Below, one piece after another: positions 26,139 through 35,526 of a DNA stretch of 51,132 nucleotides. The translations under genes were made by a program, and so were the position numbers. The notes under the pieces are model-generated. The model did no database searches and had not been told where the DNA came from. It saw only the letters and a program-made list of their open reading frames with translations. Position 1 is the first letter of the stretch. Every line of letters begins with the position of its first letter. This stretch comes from Pseudoalteromonas sp. P1-25 (GTDB lineage Bacteria > Pseudomonadota > Gammaproteobacteria > Enterobacterales > Alteromonadaceae): the NCBI RefSeq assembly GCF_001401805.1, contig NZ_LKDW01000029.1, positions 1-51,132 on the forward strand, given 5' to 3'.

Positions 26139-26191
26139 ATGCAAGTTTGACAATTTATTAAACAAGTTATTTTTATCGTGAGGATAAAAAA

Positions 26192-27061
26192 TTGGATATA
26201 GATTTATTAAAAACATTTGTAGAGGTTGTGCGCACGCGTCATTTTGGTAAAGCGGCTGAAAACCTATACATCACTCAATCGGCAGTCAGCTTCCGCATTC
26301 GTCAATTAGAGCAGGGGCTGGGTGTAAACTTGTTTATTCGTCAGCGGAACAATATTCAATTAACGGCGCCAGGAGAGAGATTGCTTCCGCATGCTAAAAT
26401 GATCATCACCGGCATGCAGCGTGCCAAAGTGGATGTGGCATTGGCCGATAACATGCATAAGCAAATAAGCTTAGCAGGGACACCCAATATATGGGATGCC
26501 TTTTTACAATTTGGCATTACTAATATAGTGTCGGCTATGCCTGGGGTGTCGCTAGTTGCAGAGGTTAAAGCCCAGCAAGAAAGCACACGGTTATTATTAG
26601 AGCGGACGCTTGATTTAGCCATTTTATTTGACCCACCTAAAGTGGATGAGCTTGTGGTTGAGCGAATTTGCGAGCTACCAATTATTCCTGTCAGTGGCTA
26701 TGACACAGCAACTAACGAAAACTTTTTTGATAACCAATATGTATATGTTGATTGGGGCACTACTTTTTCGCTGTGGCATGCGCGTCAATTTACGGGTAAA
26801 ACGCCTCCTTATTTTAGAACCAGTACGGGGCGTATCGCGCTTGATTTAATTATTCAGTGTGGTGGCAGTGCGTTTATACCCGAGGTGCTTGTTGAATCTC
26901 ATTTAGAAAAGGGTGAGCTGTTCCATGTAAAAGATGTTGAACATACCTCGCGTGATATTTTTGTGGCCTACCACAGAGACAACGAACAAAAAGAGTTAAT
27001 AGAAACCTTGATTAACTTATTACCTAAAATAAATGCTCATCAGCCTATTGATGAACACTAA
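26192..27061 (+). CDS. hdfR: LysR-type regulator HdfR
   Basis: A transcription regulator; E. coli HdfR represses the flagellar master operon flhDC. The start is TTG 26192 behind GAGG. That start gives MDIDLLKTFVEVVRTRHFGKAAENL, with every helix of the winged helix-turn-helix (TQSAVSFRIRQLEQGLGVNLF, RQRNNIQLTAPGE) matching the HdfR group. The 289 residues include the usual effector-binding domain (about 95-285). The divergent maoP gene supports the name. Whether it controls flagella here is not shown, because the genus lacks a confirmed flhDC system in this window. Confidence 0.88.
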   Translation: MDIDLLKTFVEVVRTRHFGKAAENLYITQSAVSFRIRQLEQGLGVNLFIRQRNNIQLTAPGERLLPHAKMIITGMQRAKVDVALADNMHKQISLAGTPNIWDAFLQFGITNIVSAMPGVSLVAEVKAQQESTRLLLERTLDLAILFDPPKVDELVVERICELPIIPVSGYDTATNENFFDNQYVYVDWGTTFSLWHARQFTGKTPPYFRTSTGRIALDLIIQCGGSAFIPEVLVESHLEKGELFHVKDVEHTSRDIFVAYHRDNEQKELIETLINLLPKINAHQPIDEH

Positions 27062-27193
27062 ATACCGACTATTATTTTTAGTGAGATTGAGTGGGTACAA
27101 TTTTGTTTATTAAATATTCATGTCAGTTTGTTTTCAGGATTTAGACACTTTTATTAAAATAAAAAGACAAAAATGTTTCCTTTGTAATATATC

Positions 27194-27211
27194 TGTCATT
27201 TAACGATGACA
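27194..27211. promoter_or_regulatory. Operator-like inverted repeat before the porin gene
   Basis: TGTCAT (27194-27199) and ATGACA (27206-27211) are perfect inverted arms around TTAACG, about 50 bases before the porin ATG in an AT-rich leader. This would suit a dimeric regulator or the foot of an mRNA hairpin. No factor can be named. Confidence 0.35.
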
Positions 27212-27260
27212 AACTGCAGCTGTTTTAAAAAATTAGTTTTGTGATTATCGAGGAAATAAC

Positions 27261-28193
27261 ATGAATTTTGTAAAATCGAGCTTATGTATTGCTCTAGTAA
27301 GTGGTTTATCTTTTAGTGCGTTTGCAGATGTTGATGTTTACGGTAAAGCGAATGTTACTGTGCAATCATCTGATGACGGTGAAGGGTCTTTCACTGAAAT
27401 TAAAAGTAATGCATCTCGCTTTGGCCTAAAGGGATCTGAAAAGATCACAGATGGATTAGAAGCGGTTTATAAGTTTGAGTTTCAAGTTGATGTATCTGAC
27501 GCTGACTCTAAAGGTGATAACGACGACAATATTTCTGCACGCAACCAATACGTAGGTTTAAAAGGTGCTTATGGTCAAGTTGTTGTGGGTCGTAACGATA
27601 CGGCACTTAAGCAATCACAAGGCAAATTAGATTTATTTAATGATCTTGAAGGCGATATTAAAAACGTCTTTAAAGGTGAAAACCGCTTGGGTGATTCAAT
27701 CACTTATACATCTAAAAGCTACGAAGGTTTTAAAGTACTTGCTACATTTATTGCCGAAGATGACGTAGATGCAGATAACGGTTATTCAATGGCGGTTACC
27801 TACGGTGACGCTGCACTTAAAAAGAGTGCGGTTTACGCCTCGGTTGCAGCCGATAGCGAAGTAAATGGCTACGATGTAGTGCGTGCGTCAATCCAAGGTA
27901 AAGTAGAGAGCTTTAAATTAGGCGCTATGTACCAAACTCAAGAAAAAGTAGACGGTAGCGCAGAAGCGGATGGCTACTTATTAAACGCAGCCTACAGCAT
28001 GGGTAAAAACACGTTTAAAGTGCAGTACCAAGCAATGGACTTTGATGATAGTGATGACAAAACGGCAGTTTCTGTAGGTGTTGATCATAAGTTTAATAAA
28101 AACATTAAAGTATTTGGTTTTTACTCAAGCTTTGATATGGACAACAATGTTGACCAAGATTACGTTGGCTTAGGTATGGAATACAAGTTTTAA
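27261..28193 (+). CDS. Gram-negative general porin (OmpC/OmpU-like)
   Basis: A trimeric beta-barrel porin for small solutes. The precursor has 310 residues with a signal peptide ending at FSAFA (residue 22). The mature start DVDVYGKANVTVQ and the motif SRFGLKGSEKITDGLEAVYKFEF are typical of family 4 porins, as is RNQYVGLKGAYGQVVVGRND, which leads into the constriction loop. Strands alternate through to the terminal Phe (GLGMEYKF). It is rich in Asp and poor in Cys, as marine porins are. AGGAAATAAC precedes the ATG. A strong terminator follows. Confidence 0.9.
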   Translation: MNFVKSSLCIALVSGLSFSAFADVDVYGKANVTVQSSDDGEGSFTEIKSNASRFGLKGSEKITDGLEAVYKFEFQVDVSDADSKGDNDDNISARNQYVGLKGAYGQVVVGRNDTALKQSQGKLDLFNDLEGDIKNVFKGENRLGDSITYTSKSYEGFKVLATFIAEDDVDADNGYSMAVTYGDAALKKSAVYASVAADSEVNGYDVVRASIQGKVESFKLGAMYQTQEKVDGSAEADGYLLNAAYSMGKNTFKVQYQAMDFDDSDDKTAVSVGVDHKFNKNIKVFGFYSSFDMDNNVDQDYVGLGMEYKF

Positions 28194-28227
28194 CTATTCG
28201 CTAAATTAGTTAAAACGCTCCCTTTTT

Positions 28228-28257
28228 AACCGCGCTCCTTTGAGCGCGGTTTTTTTG
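28228..28257 (+). terminator. Porin terminator
   Basis: AACCGCGCTC (28228-28237) pairs perfectly with GAGCGCGGTT (28242-28251) over CTTT and runs into seven Ts. It separates the porin from the B12 leader. Confidence 0.93.
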
Positions 28258-28272
28258 CTTTAAATTATTTAC

Positions 28273-28396
28273 TTACCCGCCCATAATAGACGCTCATTTG
28301 GAATGGGGTGAAATTCCTCAACTATTCCCGTAACTGTAATGAGCACCGTGCTTTAAGTCAGATACAAATGAATAAAATATTTTAACGAGCGGGTAA
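28273..28396 (+). promoter_or_regulatory. Cobalamin (adenosylcobalamin-type) riboswitch
   Basis: The closing stem P1 is TTACCCGC (28273-28280) with GCGGGTAA (28389-28396). Between them are the conserved core words of cobalamin riboswitches: GGGGTGAAATTCC at 28305-28317 and CCCGTAACTGTAA at 28327-28339, followed by the B12-box-like AAGTCAGATAC at 28355-28365. It stands directly before a B12 transport and synthesis operon, which confirms the reading. Binding of the cofactor should reduce expression of the genes below. Confidence 0.92.
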
Positions 28397-28435
28397 ACTC
28401 ATTTTATTAGTGCACTATTTTTTTAGTGGTGTCTT

Positions 28436-28464
28436 AGTGAGTGCGCGTTTTTAAAGGACTCACT
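28436..28464 (+). promoter_or_regulatory. Ribosome-site sequestering hairpin of the B12 operon
   Basis: AGTGAGT (28436-28442) pairs with ACTCACT (28458-28464); the loop holds AAAGG, most of the ribosome site for the TTG start at 28465. ACTCA at 28397-28401, immediately after P1, could pair with TGAGT (28438-28442) instead and free the site. This would make translation control the riboswitch output. The pairing scheme is inferred by eye. Confidence 0.5.
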
Positions 28465-29274
28465 TTGCAAACTACATTAGCGCCAAACACGCCTTTATTA
28501 GACATTCAAAATGTGTCGTGGGAAGTTGATAATCACGCCATTTTAAACACTATTAATTTGCCTATAACAAAGGGTAAATTTATTGGCTTAATAGGCCCAA
28601 ATGGGGCGGGTAAGTCGAGCTTACTGCGCTGTTTGTATCGCTTTAATAAACCCACCACAGGCAAAATTACTTTTAATCAGCAGGATATTTGGCAGCTTAA
28701 AAGTGAAGATTACGCAAAATATGTTGCTGTCGTTCTGCAAGAAACGCCTGCTCAATTTAACCTAACGTTATTTGATGTGGTTGCCCTTGGGCTTACGCCT
28801 CATAAACCACTATTTAGCGCCACCACCCACAGCGACAAACAAAAAATTACACAGGCAATAAAAACCGTAGGGCTTGAGCAGCAGTGTAAGCAAAATTTTG
28901 AATCACTTTCGGGGGGCGAAAAGCAACGAGCATTAATTGCCCGCGCCATAGTGCAACAACCGCAATTACTCATTATGGATGAGCCAACCAGCCATTTGGA
29001 TGTTAAATACCAAATACAAGTGATGGAATTAGCAAAATCGCTAGGGGTCACTGTGTTTGCCTCATTTCATGATTTAAATTTAGCAGCTGCTATGTGCGAT
29101 GAACTGGTGGTTATTAATAAAGGGAAAATAACACATACAGGCTCGCCTGAGCAGGTACTTAGTGAAGAGATGCTAGCAGATGTTTTTGGGGTATGTGCGC
29201 ACGTAACCAGCCACCCGCAGCGCACAGAAAATGGCCAAACTATTCCTCATATTACTTACTTTTATGGCTATTAA
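28465..29274 (+). CDS. btuD: B12 ABC transporter ATP-binding protein
   Basis: The ATPase of a cobalamin (FecCD-type) importer, 269 residues from TTG 28465, which has AAAGGA six bases upstream. A GTG at 28441 would start inside the control hairpin. Walker A is GPNGAGKSS, the Q-loop VLQETPAQF, the signature LSGGEKQRA and Walker B LLIMDEPTSHLD, then a switch His in FHDLNLAA. The following FecCD permease, the riboswitch and the BtuF-like binding protein give the substrate. Confidence 0.9.
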   Translation: MQTTLAPNTPLLDIQNVSWEVDNHAILNTINLPITKGKFIGLIGPNGAGKSSLLRCLYRFNKPTTGKITFNQQDIWQLKSEDYAKYVAVVLQETPAQFNLTLFDVVALGLTPHKPLFSATTHSDKQKITQAIKTVGLEQQCKQNFESLSGGEKQRALIARAIVQQPQLLIMDEPTSHLDVKYQIQVMELAKSLGVTVFASFHDLNLAAAMCDELVVINKGKITHTGSPEQVLSEEMLADVFGVCAHVTSHPQRTENGQTIPHITYFYGY

Positions 29275-29278
29275 TTAA

Positions 29279-30283
29279 ATGGATATAACAAACATAAACC
29301 CGTGGACTATTTTTATAGCTGCCTCATTAATTGCACTGGGCAGCCTTTTTAGTGCACTGAGCTTTGGCGCAGCAGATACACCGTTAAGTGATGTGTTCAC
29401 CGGAGTTTTATCGGCAGGGGAGGGCTCGCTTAACGCACGTATTATTTATGAGCTTAGGTTGCCCCGTACTTTACTTGCCTTTATGGCGGGCGCAGGTTTG
29501 GCTATTGCTGGGCTTATTTTGCAAACGGTTACTCGTAACCCGCTCGCCGATCCATACTTATTTGGTATATCGTCAGGTGCGTCGTTTGGGGTTGTACTGC
29601 TTATGGCTGTGACAGGTATAAGTGCTGGGTTTATGTTATCGACTGCTGCCTTATTAGGGAGCTTTTTAGCTATGGGCTTATTGATACTTATTGCTGGGCG
29701 GCAAAAAAATACGCACGTAGAGTCTATGTTGTTAGCAGGTGTGGCGCTGTCGTTTTTATTTAGCGCATTTACCAGTTTATTGTTGTATTGGAGCGACCCG
29801 CAAGCAGTGGCTGGTATTTTATTTTGGACGTTAGGTAGCTTTGCCCGCGCACAATGGGCCACGTTATGGTTGCCATGTATGGTTATAGTGGTGTGTATTG
29901 GCTTTATGCTGAGCTTTAAAAGACAGTTAAATGCGCTGCTTCTTGGCGATGAAAGCGCCATAACGCTTGGGGTGCGTGTGCACCGGTTTAGAATTTTTAT
30001 GCTGGTATTGAGCTCCATAATAACGGCCGTGCTGGTGGCCTTATGTGGCGGTATTGGTTTTGTAGGTTTAATGGTGCCGCACATAGTGCGCTTTTTTATA
30101 TCTCAAGGCAGTACTGCTGGCTTACTCATCACAAGCTTAGTGGGTGGCACGTTTATGGTGTGGGTCGATGTGCTTTCGCGCTCATTACTTAAAAACCAAG
30201 AGCTCCCTGTAGGGGTGATTACAGCAGCTATGGGTAGCGTATTTTTTCTAAGCTTGCTCTTTTTTAGAAAAACAAAGGCATAG
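29279..30283 (+). CDS. btuC: B12 ABC transporter permease (FecCD family)
   Basis: The membrane subunit of the importer: 334 residues with about ten helices. FecCD-family landmarks are [55 protein letters not shown] (contact with the ATPase) and [12 protein letters not shown]. It starts four bases after btuD and ends five bases before cobQ. Heme or siderophore permeases share these motifs; the riboswitch decides for cobalamin. Confidence 0.92.
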   Translation: MDITNINPWTIFIAASLIALGSLFSALSFGAADTPLSDVFTGVLSAGEGSLNARIIYELRLPRTLLAFMAGAGLAIAGLILQTVTRNPLADPYLFGISSGASFGVVLLMAVTGISAGFMLSTAALLGSFLAMGLLILIAGRQKNTHVESMLLAGVALSFLFSAFTSLLLYWSDPQAVAGILFWTLGSFARAQWATLWLPCMVIVVCIGFMLSFKRQLNALLLGDESAITLGVRVHRFRIFMLVLSSIITAVLVALCGGIGFVGLMVPHIVRFFISQGSTAGLLITSLVGGTFMVWVDVLSRSLLKNQELPVGVITAAMGSVFFLSLLFFRKTKA

Positions 30284-30288
30284 GGCGG

Positions 30289-31773
30289 ATGAAAACCTTA
30301 ATGATTCAAGGCACTACGTCAGATGCCGGAAAAAGCACCTTAGTCGCTGCGCTTTGCAGAGTATTTGCAAAGCGAGGTGTAACGGTTGCGCCTTTTAAAC
30401 CGCAAAATATGGCGCTTAATAGCGCGGTTACGAAAGAAGGCGGCGAAATAGGCCGAGCGCAAGCTTTGCAAGCAATAGCGGCTAATGTAGAGCCTCAAAA
30501 CGACTTTAATCCTATATTACTTAAACCAAATAGCGATACGGGCGCACAAGTTATTATTCATGGCAAAGCCATTAGTAATATGGAAGCGAGCAACTATCAC
30601 GACTACAAAAAAGTGGCGATGGATGCGGTGCTTGCCTCGCATAAACGCCTAGCTAAACAGTTCGATTTATTATTGGTTGAGGGCGCAGGCAGCCCCGCAG
30701 AAATAAACCTTCGCGAAAACGACATTGCCAATATGGGGTACGCAGAAGCGGTAGATTGCCCTGTCATTATTATTGCCGATATAGACAAAGGCGGTGTGTT
30801 TGCGCATTTAGTGGGCACACTTGCGCTGCTAAGCGAATCTGAGCAAGCGCGCGTAAAAGGCTTTGTTATAAACCGCTTTAGAGGCGATATCAGCTTATTG
30901 CAAAGTGGGCTAGATTGGCTTGAGCGCTATACGAAAAAACCTGTGCTTGGGGTGCTGCCCTACTTGCATGACCTAGCCCTTGATGCCGAAGATGCCGTTG
31001 CAATAGATAATAAAGTGACACACGCCACCATTAATATAGCTGTACTTTTATTGCCGCATATTAGTAACCATACCGATTTTGATGCATTGCGACTGCACCC
31101 AAATATTAATATAAATTATGTGCGCCATACTCAAGCAATTCCGCCGGTCGATCTGGTTATTATTCCAGGTAGTAAAAACGTGCTGGGTGATTTAAGTTTT
31201 GTAAAAAATGAAGGTTGGGATACGCAAATAAAGCGCCACATACGCTATGGCGGTAAAGTGTTAGGGGTGTGCGGCGGTATGCAAATGTTAGGGAATAGCA
31301 TTACTGATCCCATGGGGGTTGAGTCGTCATTAAAGCGTGTTAAAGGCCTTGCATTAAGTGACTTTGATACCACTCTTAGCACCCAAAAAGTACTCACTAA
31401 AGTAACCGCAACTATGCAGTTAAATAATAATAAAACCCCCTGTAGTGGCTACGAAATTCATGCGGGTATTAGTGAAGGTGCAGCACTTAATAGGCCATTT
31501 TTAACGTTTAACTCGCACCCTAAAGGATTTGTAAGTGATGGCTTTATTAGTGATGATAATGCCCTTGCTGGTACTTATTTACACGGTTTATTTGATGAGC
31601 CAGCTGCCACATCGCAAATTTTAAAGTGGGTAAAACCAGAGGCCGCAATAACGCCAATTAGTATTGCTAAGCACCGTGAACAGCAGTTAGAACGTTTAGC
31701 AACTATGTGCGAGGAACACTTAAACATACAACACATTATATCGATTTACGAAGGACATAATAATGACAGATAA
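30289..31773 (+). CDS. cobQ: Cobyric acid synthase
   Basis: A glutamine-dependent amidotransferase (also called CbiP) that amidates four side chains of adenosylcobyrinic acid a,c-diamide to give cobyric acid. The 494-residue protein begins with the dethiobiotin-synthetase-like P-loop domain ([20 protein letters not shown]). The C-terminal class I glutaminase-like domain has the Cys in [10 protein letters not shown] and the His in GTYLHGLFD. Its presence means that at least the late corrin-ring steps or corrinoid remodelling are possible. It overlaps cobO by 11 bases. Confidence 0.94.
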   Translation: MKTLMIQGTTSDAGKSTLVAALCRVFAKRGVTVAPFKPQNMALNSAVTKEGGEIGRAQALQAIAANVEPQNDFNPILLKPNSDTGAQVIIHGKAISNMEASNYHDYKKVAMDAVLASHKRLAKQFDLLLVEGAGSPAEINLRENDIANMGYAEAVDCPVIIIADIDKGGVFAHLVGTLALLSESEQARVKGFVINRFRGDISLLQSGLDWLERYTKKPVLGVLPYLHDLALDAEDAVAIDNKVTHATINIAVLLLPHISNHTDFDALRLHPNININYVRHTQAIPPVDLVIIPGSKNVLGDLSFVKNEGWDTQIKRHIRYGGKVLGVCGGMQMLGNSITDPMGVESSLKRVKGLALSDFDTTLSTQKVLTKVTATMQLNNNKTPCSGYEIHAGISEGAALNRPFLTFNSHPKGFVSDGFISDDNALAGTYLHGLFDEPAATSQILKWVKPEAAITPISIAKHREQQLERLATMCEEHLNIQHIISIYEGHNNDR

Positions 31774-32362
31774 AAGCAACGATAAGCATAAGCAGCGTCA
31801 ACAAAAAGTAAAAGAGCAAGTAGATGCACGCGTTGCTGCAGCGCAAGATGTTAAAGGCATATTTCAGGTAATTACGGGTAATGGTAAGGGTAAATCAACC
31901 TCTGGGTTTGGTGTGGTTGCACGTTGTGTAGGGCATGGTAAAAAAGCCGCTGTTTGTCAGTTTATTAAAGGCACATGGGAGTGTGGAGAGCGTAACCTAC
32001 TACAAAGCGCAGGGGTTGAATTTGCGGTGATGAATACCGGCTTTACGTGGGATACGCAAAACAAAGAAGCCGACACTGCCGCAGCGCAAGCAACGTGGCA
32101 AGAAGCCAAGCGCATGCTTGCCGATAGCAGTATAGATTTAGTATTACTTGATGAGCTTACCTATATGGTGACTTATGGCTACATTGATCTTGATGAAGTA
32201 GTAAGCGCGTTAAATAACCGTCCTCCTATGCAGTCGGTTATTATTACAGGTCGTGCAGCGCACCGCACGTTAACAGAACTTGCCGATACAGTAAGCGAAG
32301 TACGTAATGTTAAACATGCATTCGATTCAGGCATTAAAGCACTTGAAGGGTTCGACTACTAA
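31763..32362 (+). CDS. cobO: Corrinoid adenosyltransferase (CobO/BtuR family)
   Basis: Transfers the adenosyl group of ATP to the reduced cobalt of corrinoids, giving adenosylcobalamin-type products. The 199 residues match the family (about 196-200). The N-terminal arm is lysine/glutamine rich, the P-loop reads [12 protein letters not shown], followed by [27 protein letters not shown] and [12 protein letters not shown]. The ATG lies inside the end of cobQ with AAGGA eight bases ahead, and the stop overlaps the btuF start by one base. Confidence 0.94.
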   Translation: MTDKSNDKHKQRQQKVKEQVDARVAAAQDVKGIFQVITGNGKGKSTSGFGVVARCVGHGKKAAVCQFIKGTWECGERNLLQSAGVEFAVMNTGFTWDTQNKEADTAAAQATWQEAKRMLADSSIDLVLLDELTYMVTYGYIDLDEVVSALNNRPPMQSVIITGRAAHRTLTELADTVSEVRNVKHAFDSGIKALEGFDY

Positions 32363-33222
32363 TGTACAGGGCATTTATAGTTGGCCTTGGGCTATGTAGT
32401 TTAATAGCCAGTGCTGTTGCAAACGAAACAACGCCCCCAAAAAAGCTGCGTGTAGTTGCACTTGCGCCGCATATAGTAGAAAACCTATTTGCTATAGGTG
32501 CGGGGGATAATATTGTTGGCACTGTTGATTATGCCGACTACCCTGCTGAGGCTAAAAATATTGAGCGCATAGGTGGCTACTATGGTATTTCACTTGAAAA
32601 ACTACTAGCGCTAAAACCCGACTTAGTGATTGGTTGGAAAGGCGGAAATCAAAGTGGAGACTTAGAACAAATTAAGCGCCTTGGTATAAAAATACATTTA
32701 AGTGATCCAAAAAAGATAGAAGAAGTAGCAAATGAGCTGATCACTTTTGGTAAATTTACTGGGCGTATTGAGCAAAGTAAGCAAATAGCAAACGCGTTTA
32801 ATACCAAACTTAAAAACATAAAAAAACAGCAGCAAGGTAAAAAAGTATTAACTGGTTTTTATCAATTATGGCCAGAGCCAATGATGACGGTAAGTGAAAA
32901 TACATGGATAAACCAGCTTATTGAAACATGTCATGTAAGCAATGTATTTGCACAAAGCGATACCGACTACCCACAAATAAGTATTGAAAACGTGGTAATG
33001 GCTAAACCGCAAATTATTATAACCCCTGATGAAAAATCAAAAACACCACAACCGGTAGTTAATTGGCAAAAATGGCCTGAAGTACCCGCGGTTAAAAATA
33101 ATCATTTTATACGTGTAAACGCCGATTTATTACACCGTTTTTCACCACGCATGTTAGAAGGGCTTGCCGATATGTGTGATAAAATAGATGCATCACGCAA
33201 ACAAATTAAGAGTACACAATGA
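32362..33222 (+). CDS. btuF: Periplasmic cobalamin-binding protein BtuF-like
   Basis: The solute-binding component of the B12 importer, 286 residues with a signal peptide (cleavage near ASAVA, residue 20). The class III periplasmic fold shows [32 protein letters not shown], then KPDLVIGW and the second lobe with [12 protein letters not shown] and [15 protein letters not shown]. It begins at the cobO stop and overlaps the ung start by four bases. It completes a btuCDF set with the two genes upstream. Confidence 0.88.
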   Translation: MYRAFIVGLGLCSLIASAVANETTPPKKLRVVALAPHIVENLFAIGAGDNIVGTVDYADYPAEAKNIERIGGYYGISLEKLLALKPDLVIGWKGGNQSGDLEQIKRLGIKIHLSDPKKIEEVANELITFGKFTGRIEQSKQIANAFNTKLKNIKKQQQGKKVLTGFYQLWPEPMMTVSENTWINQLIETCHVSNVFAQSDTDYPQISIENVVMAKPQIIITPDEKSKTPQPVVNWQKWPEVPAVKNNHFIRVNADLLHRFSPRMLEGLADMCDKIDASRKQIKSTQ

Positions 33223-33881
33223 GCGATTGGCCAGCCTTTTTAGAAGATGAATTACAGCACCCTTATATGCAGCAAACATTAGATTATGTAGCAAAACGCC
33301 GCGCAGAAGGGATTGCTGTGTACCCACCCAAAGAGCAAGTATTTAGCGCCTTTGAAGCCACAGCCCTTAACGATATTCGCGTGGTTATTTTAGGCCAAGA
33401 CCCATACCACGGAGAAGGCCAAGCCCATGGTTTATGTTTTTCAGTATTGCCAGAGGTTAAAAAGTTACCGCCGTCGCTAAAAAATATGTACAAAGAATTG
33501 GCAACCGATATACCTGGTTTTGCAATACCCGAGCATGGCTACTTACAAAGCTGGGCTGAGCAGGGCGTATTTTTACTCAATACGGTACTTACTGTAGAGC
33601 AAGGGCAAGCGCACTCGCATAAACACTTAGGGTGGGAGCAATTTACCGATAACGTCATTGCGCATATAAACGAGCACTGCCGAGGCGTGGTATTTATTTT
33701 ATGGGGCGCTCATGCGCAAAAAAAAGGAAAAAATATTAACAGCACTCGCCATCATATTTTAAAAGGGCCGCATCCGTCTCCGCTTTCTGCGCACCGAGGT
33801 TTTTTTGGCTGTAAGCATTTTTCACAAACTAATGAATTGTTACAAGCCCAAGGGGACAGCCCCATAAATTGGCAAGTTTAA
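33219..33881 (+). CDS. ung: Uracil-DNA glycosylase
   Basis: Family 1 UDG, which removes uracil from DNA made by dCTP deamination or dUTP use. It has 220 residues (E. coli 229). The catalytic water-activating Asp61 is in LGQDPYHG; the uracil pocket has [18 protein letters not shown] and the leucine loop [18 protein letters not shown]. Its ATG overlaps the btuF stop (ATGA), so it is read as the last gene of the B12 operon and may be partly under riboswitch control. A perfect terminator follows. Confidence 0.96.
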   Translation: MSDWPAFLEDELQHPYMQQTLDYVAKRRAEGIAVYPPKEQVFSAFEATALNDIRVVILGQDPYHGEGQAHGLCFSVLPEVKKLPPSLKNMYKELATDIPGFAIPEHGYLQSWAEQGVFLLNTVLTVEQGQAHSHKHLGWEQFTDNVIAHINEHCRGVVFILWGAHAQKKGKNINSTRHHILKGPHPSPLSAHRGFFGCKHFSQTNELLQAQGDSPINWQV

Positions 33882-33901
33882 TGGATATATTAAAAAGGCT
33901 T

Positions 33902-33932
33902 TCATACACTGAAAGCCTTTTGTTTATGAGCG
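33902..33932 (+). terminator. B12-ung operon terminator
   Basis: AAAAGGCTTTC (33903-33913) pairs with GAAAGCCTTTT (33921-33931) across ATACACT, 20 bases after the ung stop. The A-run side could also serve the convergent DUF3545 gene. Confidence 0.88.
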
Positions 33933-33941
33933 TTTATAGGA

Positions 33942-34130
33942 TTAAAAATCTAGCTCATCAATTTCAATACTGTCTGTAAAAAAGTCCAACTCCTGTAGTT
34001 CTTTACGTAACCGTTGCTTGTCTTTTATGGCCTCAATCTCGCGCCACTTTCTTTTTTTATTCTTTTGAGAGGTTTTTCTTGTTGTATCAGGACCTTCTAA
34101 TATCTCTAATATATCGTTTAGGCTATCCAT
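33942..34130 (-). CDS. DUF3545 family small protein
   Basis: A 62-residue highly charged protein. The centre NKKRKWREIEAIKDKQRLRKELQELD is a basic helix that I match to DUF3545 of marine gammaproteobacteria; the C terminus is acidic (DSIEIDELDF). AGGAGATAG lies before the ATG, a strong ribosome site that supports a real gene. The pattern suits a small nucleic-acid or ribosome binding protein, but no function is known to me. Confidence 0.72.
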   Translation of the reverse strand: MDSLNDILEILEGPDTTRKTSQKNKKRKWREIEAIKDKQRLRKELQELDFFTDSIEIDELDF

Positions 34131-34272
34131 GACTATCTCCTATTGATTTTAGTGAACCTCGAGAATACCTATACCACAGGCCTAGCTAAAATAGAATAAA
34201 AAAGTGACAATAATGTTGCAAGTATGTGATGCCTTAATGAATGTTAACTTAGTTCAGCAAATAACGTAGGCA

Positions 34273-34299
34273 TAAAAAAACGCCGCAAGTGCGGCGTTT
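34273..34299 (-). terminator. Transaldolase terminator
   Basis: CGCCGC (34281-34286) pairs with GCGGCG (34291-34296), flanked by AAA/TTT; on the minus strand it is followed by a seven-T run. It is 22 bases after the talB stop. Confidence 0.85.
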
Positions 34300-34321
34300 A
34301 ATATAGCGTAATTAGCGTGTA

Positions 34322-35272
34322 TTACATTGCTTTAAAGCGTGCTTCTAGCTGCTCTTGTGCATCTGCGAATGAGCGAATGCCTTCAGCTAGCTTTTCAGTG
34401 GCCATTGCATCTTGGTTATGTAACCAACGGAACTGCGACTCAGTAAGTGGAGCAGGCTTTGGCTCTTTAGGAATATCACTTTGTAGTAAGTACTCTTCTG
34501 CGCCTTCTAAATTGCCTAAGTCTTCTAGTAGATTAGGGCTAATTGTTAGCTTGTCACACCCTGTAAGCGCAATAATTTCGCCGGTATTACGGAAGCTCGC
34601 GCCCATAACAACGGTTTTGTAATCATGGCGTTTATAAAACTCAAAAATGCTACGTACTGATTGAACACCTGGATCTTGTAGCGGATCGGTTGGTTTTTCC
34701 ATACCATTTGCTACGTGCCAATCTAAAATACGGCCAACAAATGGCGATATTAAAAATACGTTTGCATCAGCACATGCACGTGCTTGAGCATCGCTAAATA
34801 ATAAAGTTAGGTTACATTTAGTGCCTTCTTTTTCTAGTTGCTCAGCAGCTTTAATACCTTCCCATGTAGACGCAACTTTAATTAAAATTTTGTCTTTGCT
34901 TACACCTTCTTTCTCATAAAGGCTAAGCAGGGTGTGTGCTTTATCAATAGTTGCTTGGGTGTCGAATGATAAACGAGCATCTACTTCAGTAGAAATATAG
35001 CCAGGTACAATTTCGCTAATTTCTTTACCAATTAATACGGCAAAGTAGTCACATGCAAGTTCAAGCTGTTTAGCTGCATCTTGCTCTGTTTCTTTTGCAT
35101 AGCTCCAAGCTTTATCTAGATAAGGCTTGTATGCTTCAATCTCGCTTGCTTTTAATAAAAGCGACGGGTTTGTGGTTGCATCTTCTGGTTGATGCTTTTT
35201 GATCGCTTCAATATCGCCAGTGTCGGCTACGATAGATGAATGTTGTTTTAGCCTTTGTAGAGCGCTAGTCAT
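34322..35272 (-). CDS. talB: Transaldolase
   Basis: A pentose phosphate pathway enzyme that moves a dihydroxyacetone unit between sugar phosphates. The 316 residues equal E. coli TalB (317). The Schiff-base Lys132 is in [17 protein letters not shown], and Asp20 and the [12 protein letters not shown] strand are in place. [14 protein letters not shown] and [12 protein letters not shown] complete the TIM barrel. It stands alone between DUF3545 and yaaA with its own terminator; its promoter must lie in the 254-base gap shared with yaaA. Confidence 0.95.
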   Translation of the reverse strand: MTSALQRLKQHSSIVADTGDIEAIKKHQPEDATTNPSLLLKASEIEAYKPYLDKAWSYAKETEQDAAKQLELACDYFAVLIGKEISEIVPGYISTEVDARLSFDTQATIDKAHTLLSLYEKEGVSKDKILIKVASTWEGIKAAEQLEKEGTKCNLTLLFSDAQARACADANVFLISPFVGRILDWHVANGMEKPTDPLQDPGVQSVRSIFEFYKRHDYKTVVMGASFRNTGEIIALTGCDKLTISPNLLEDLGNLEGAEEYLLQSDIPKEPKPAPLTESQFRWLHNQDAMATEKLAEGIRSFADAQEQLEARFKAM

Positions 35273-35526
35273 TTGCCTTCCTCATTCCAAGCAAGTTAAA
35301 AGAAAATCTAAACTACCTTAATATAAGTATTCAATACTGCAACAGTGTGACAATGCTTGATAGGTCTTATGTCCTTATCAATAGAAAAACGACGATGCAT
35401 GATTTATTAAGGTAGGATTTAGGCCATTGCGATTAATTTTCAATGGTATTTTATAAACAAAACGTGCTTTTCGTCTCATTTAATGTTGAAATTGACATTA
35501 AATAAATTACAAGTCAATAGCTAACT

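Noticed and set aside
29446..30084. Open frame of about 210 codons on the minus strand inside btuC
   Set aside because: It is opposite a conserved FecCD permease and shows an Asn/Thr/Pro-rich composition expected from the complement of membrane-helix codons.
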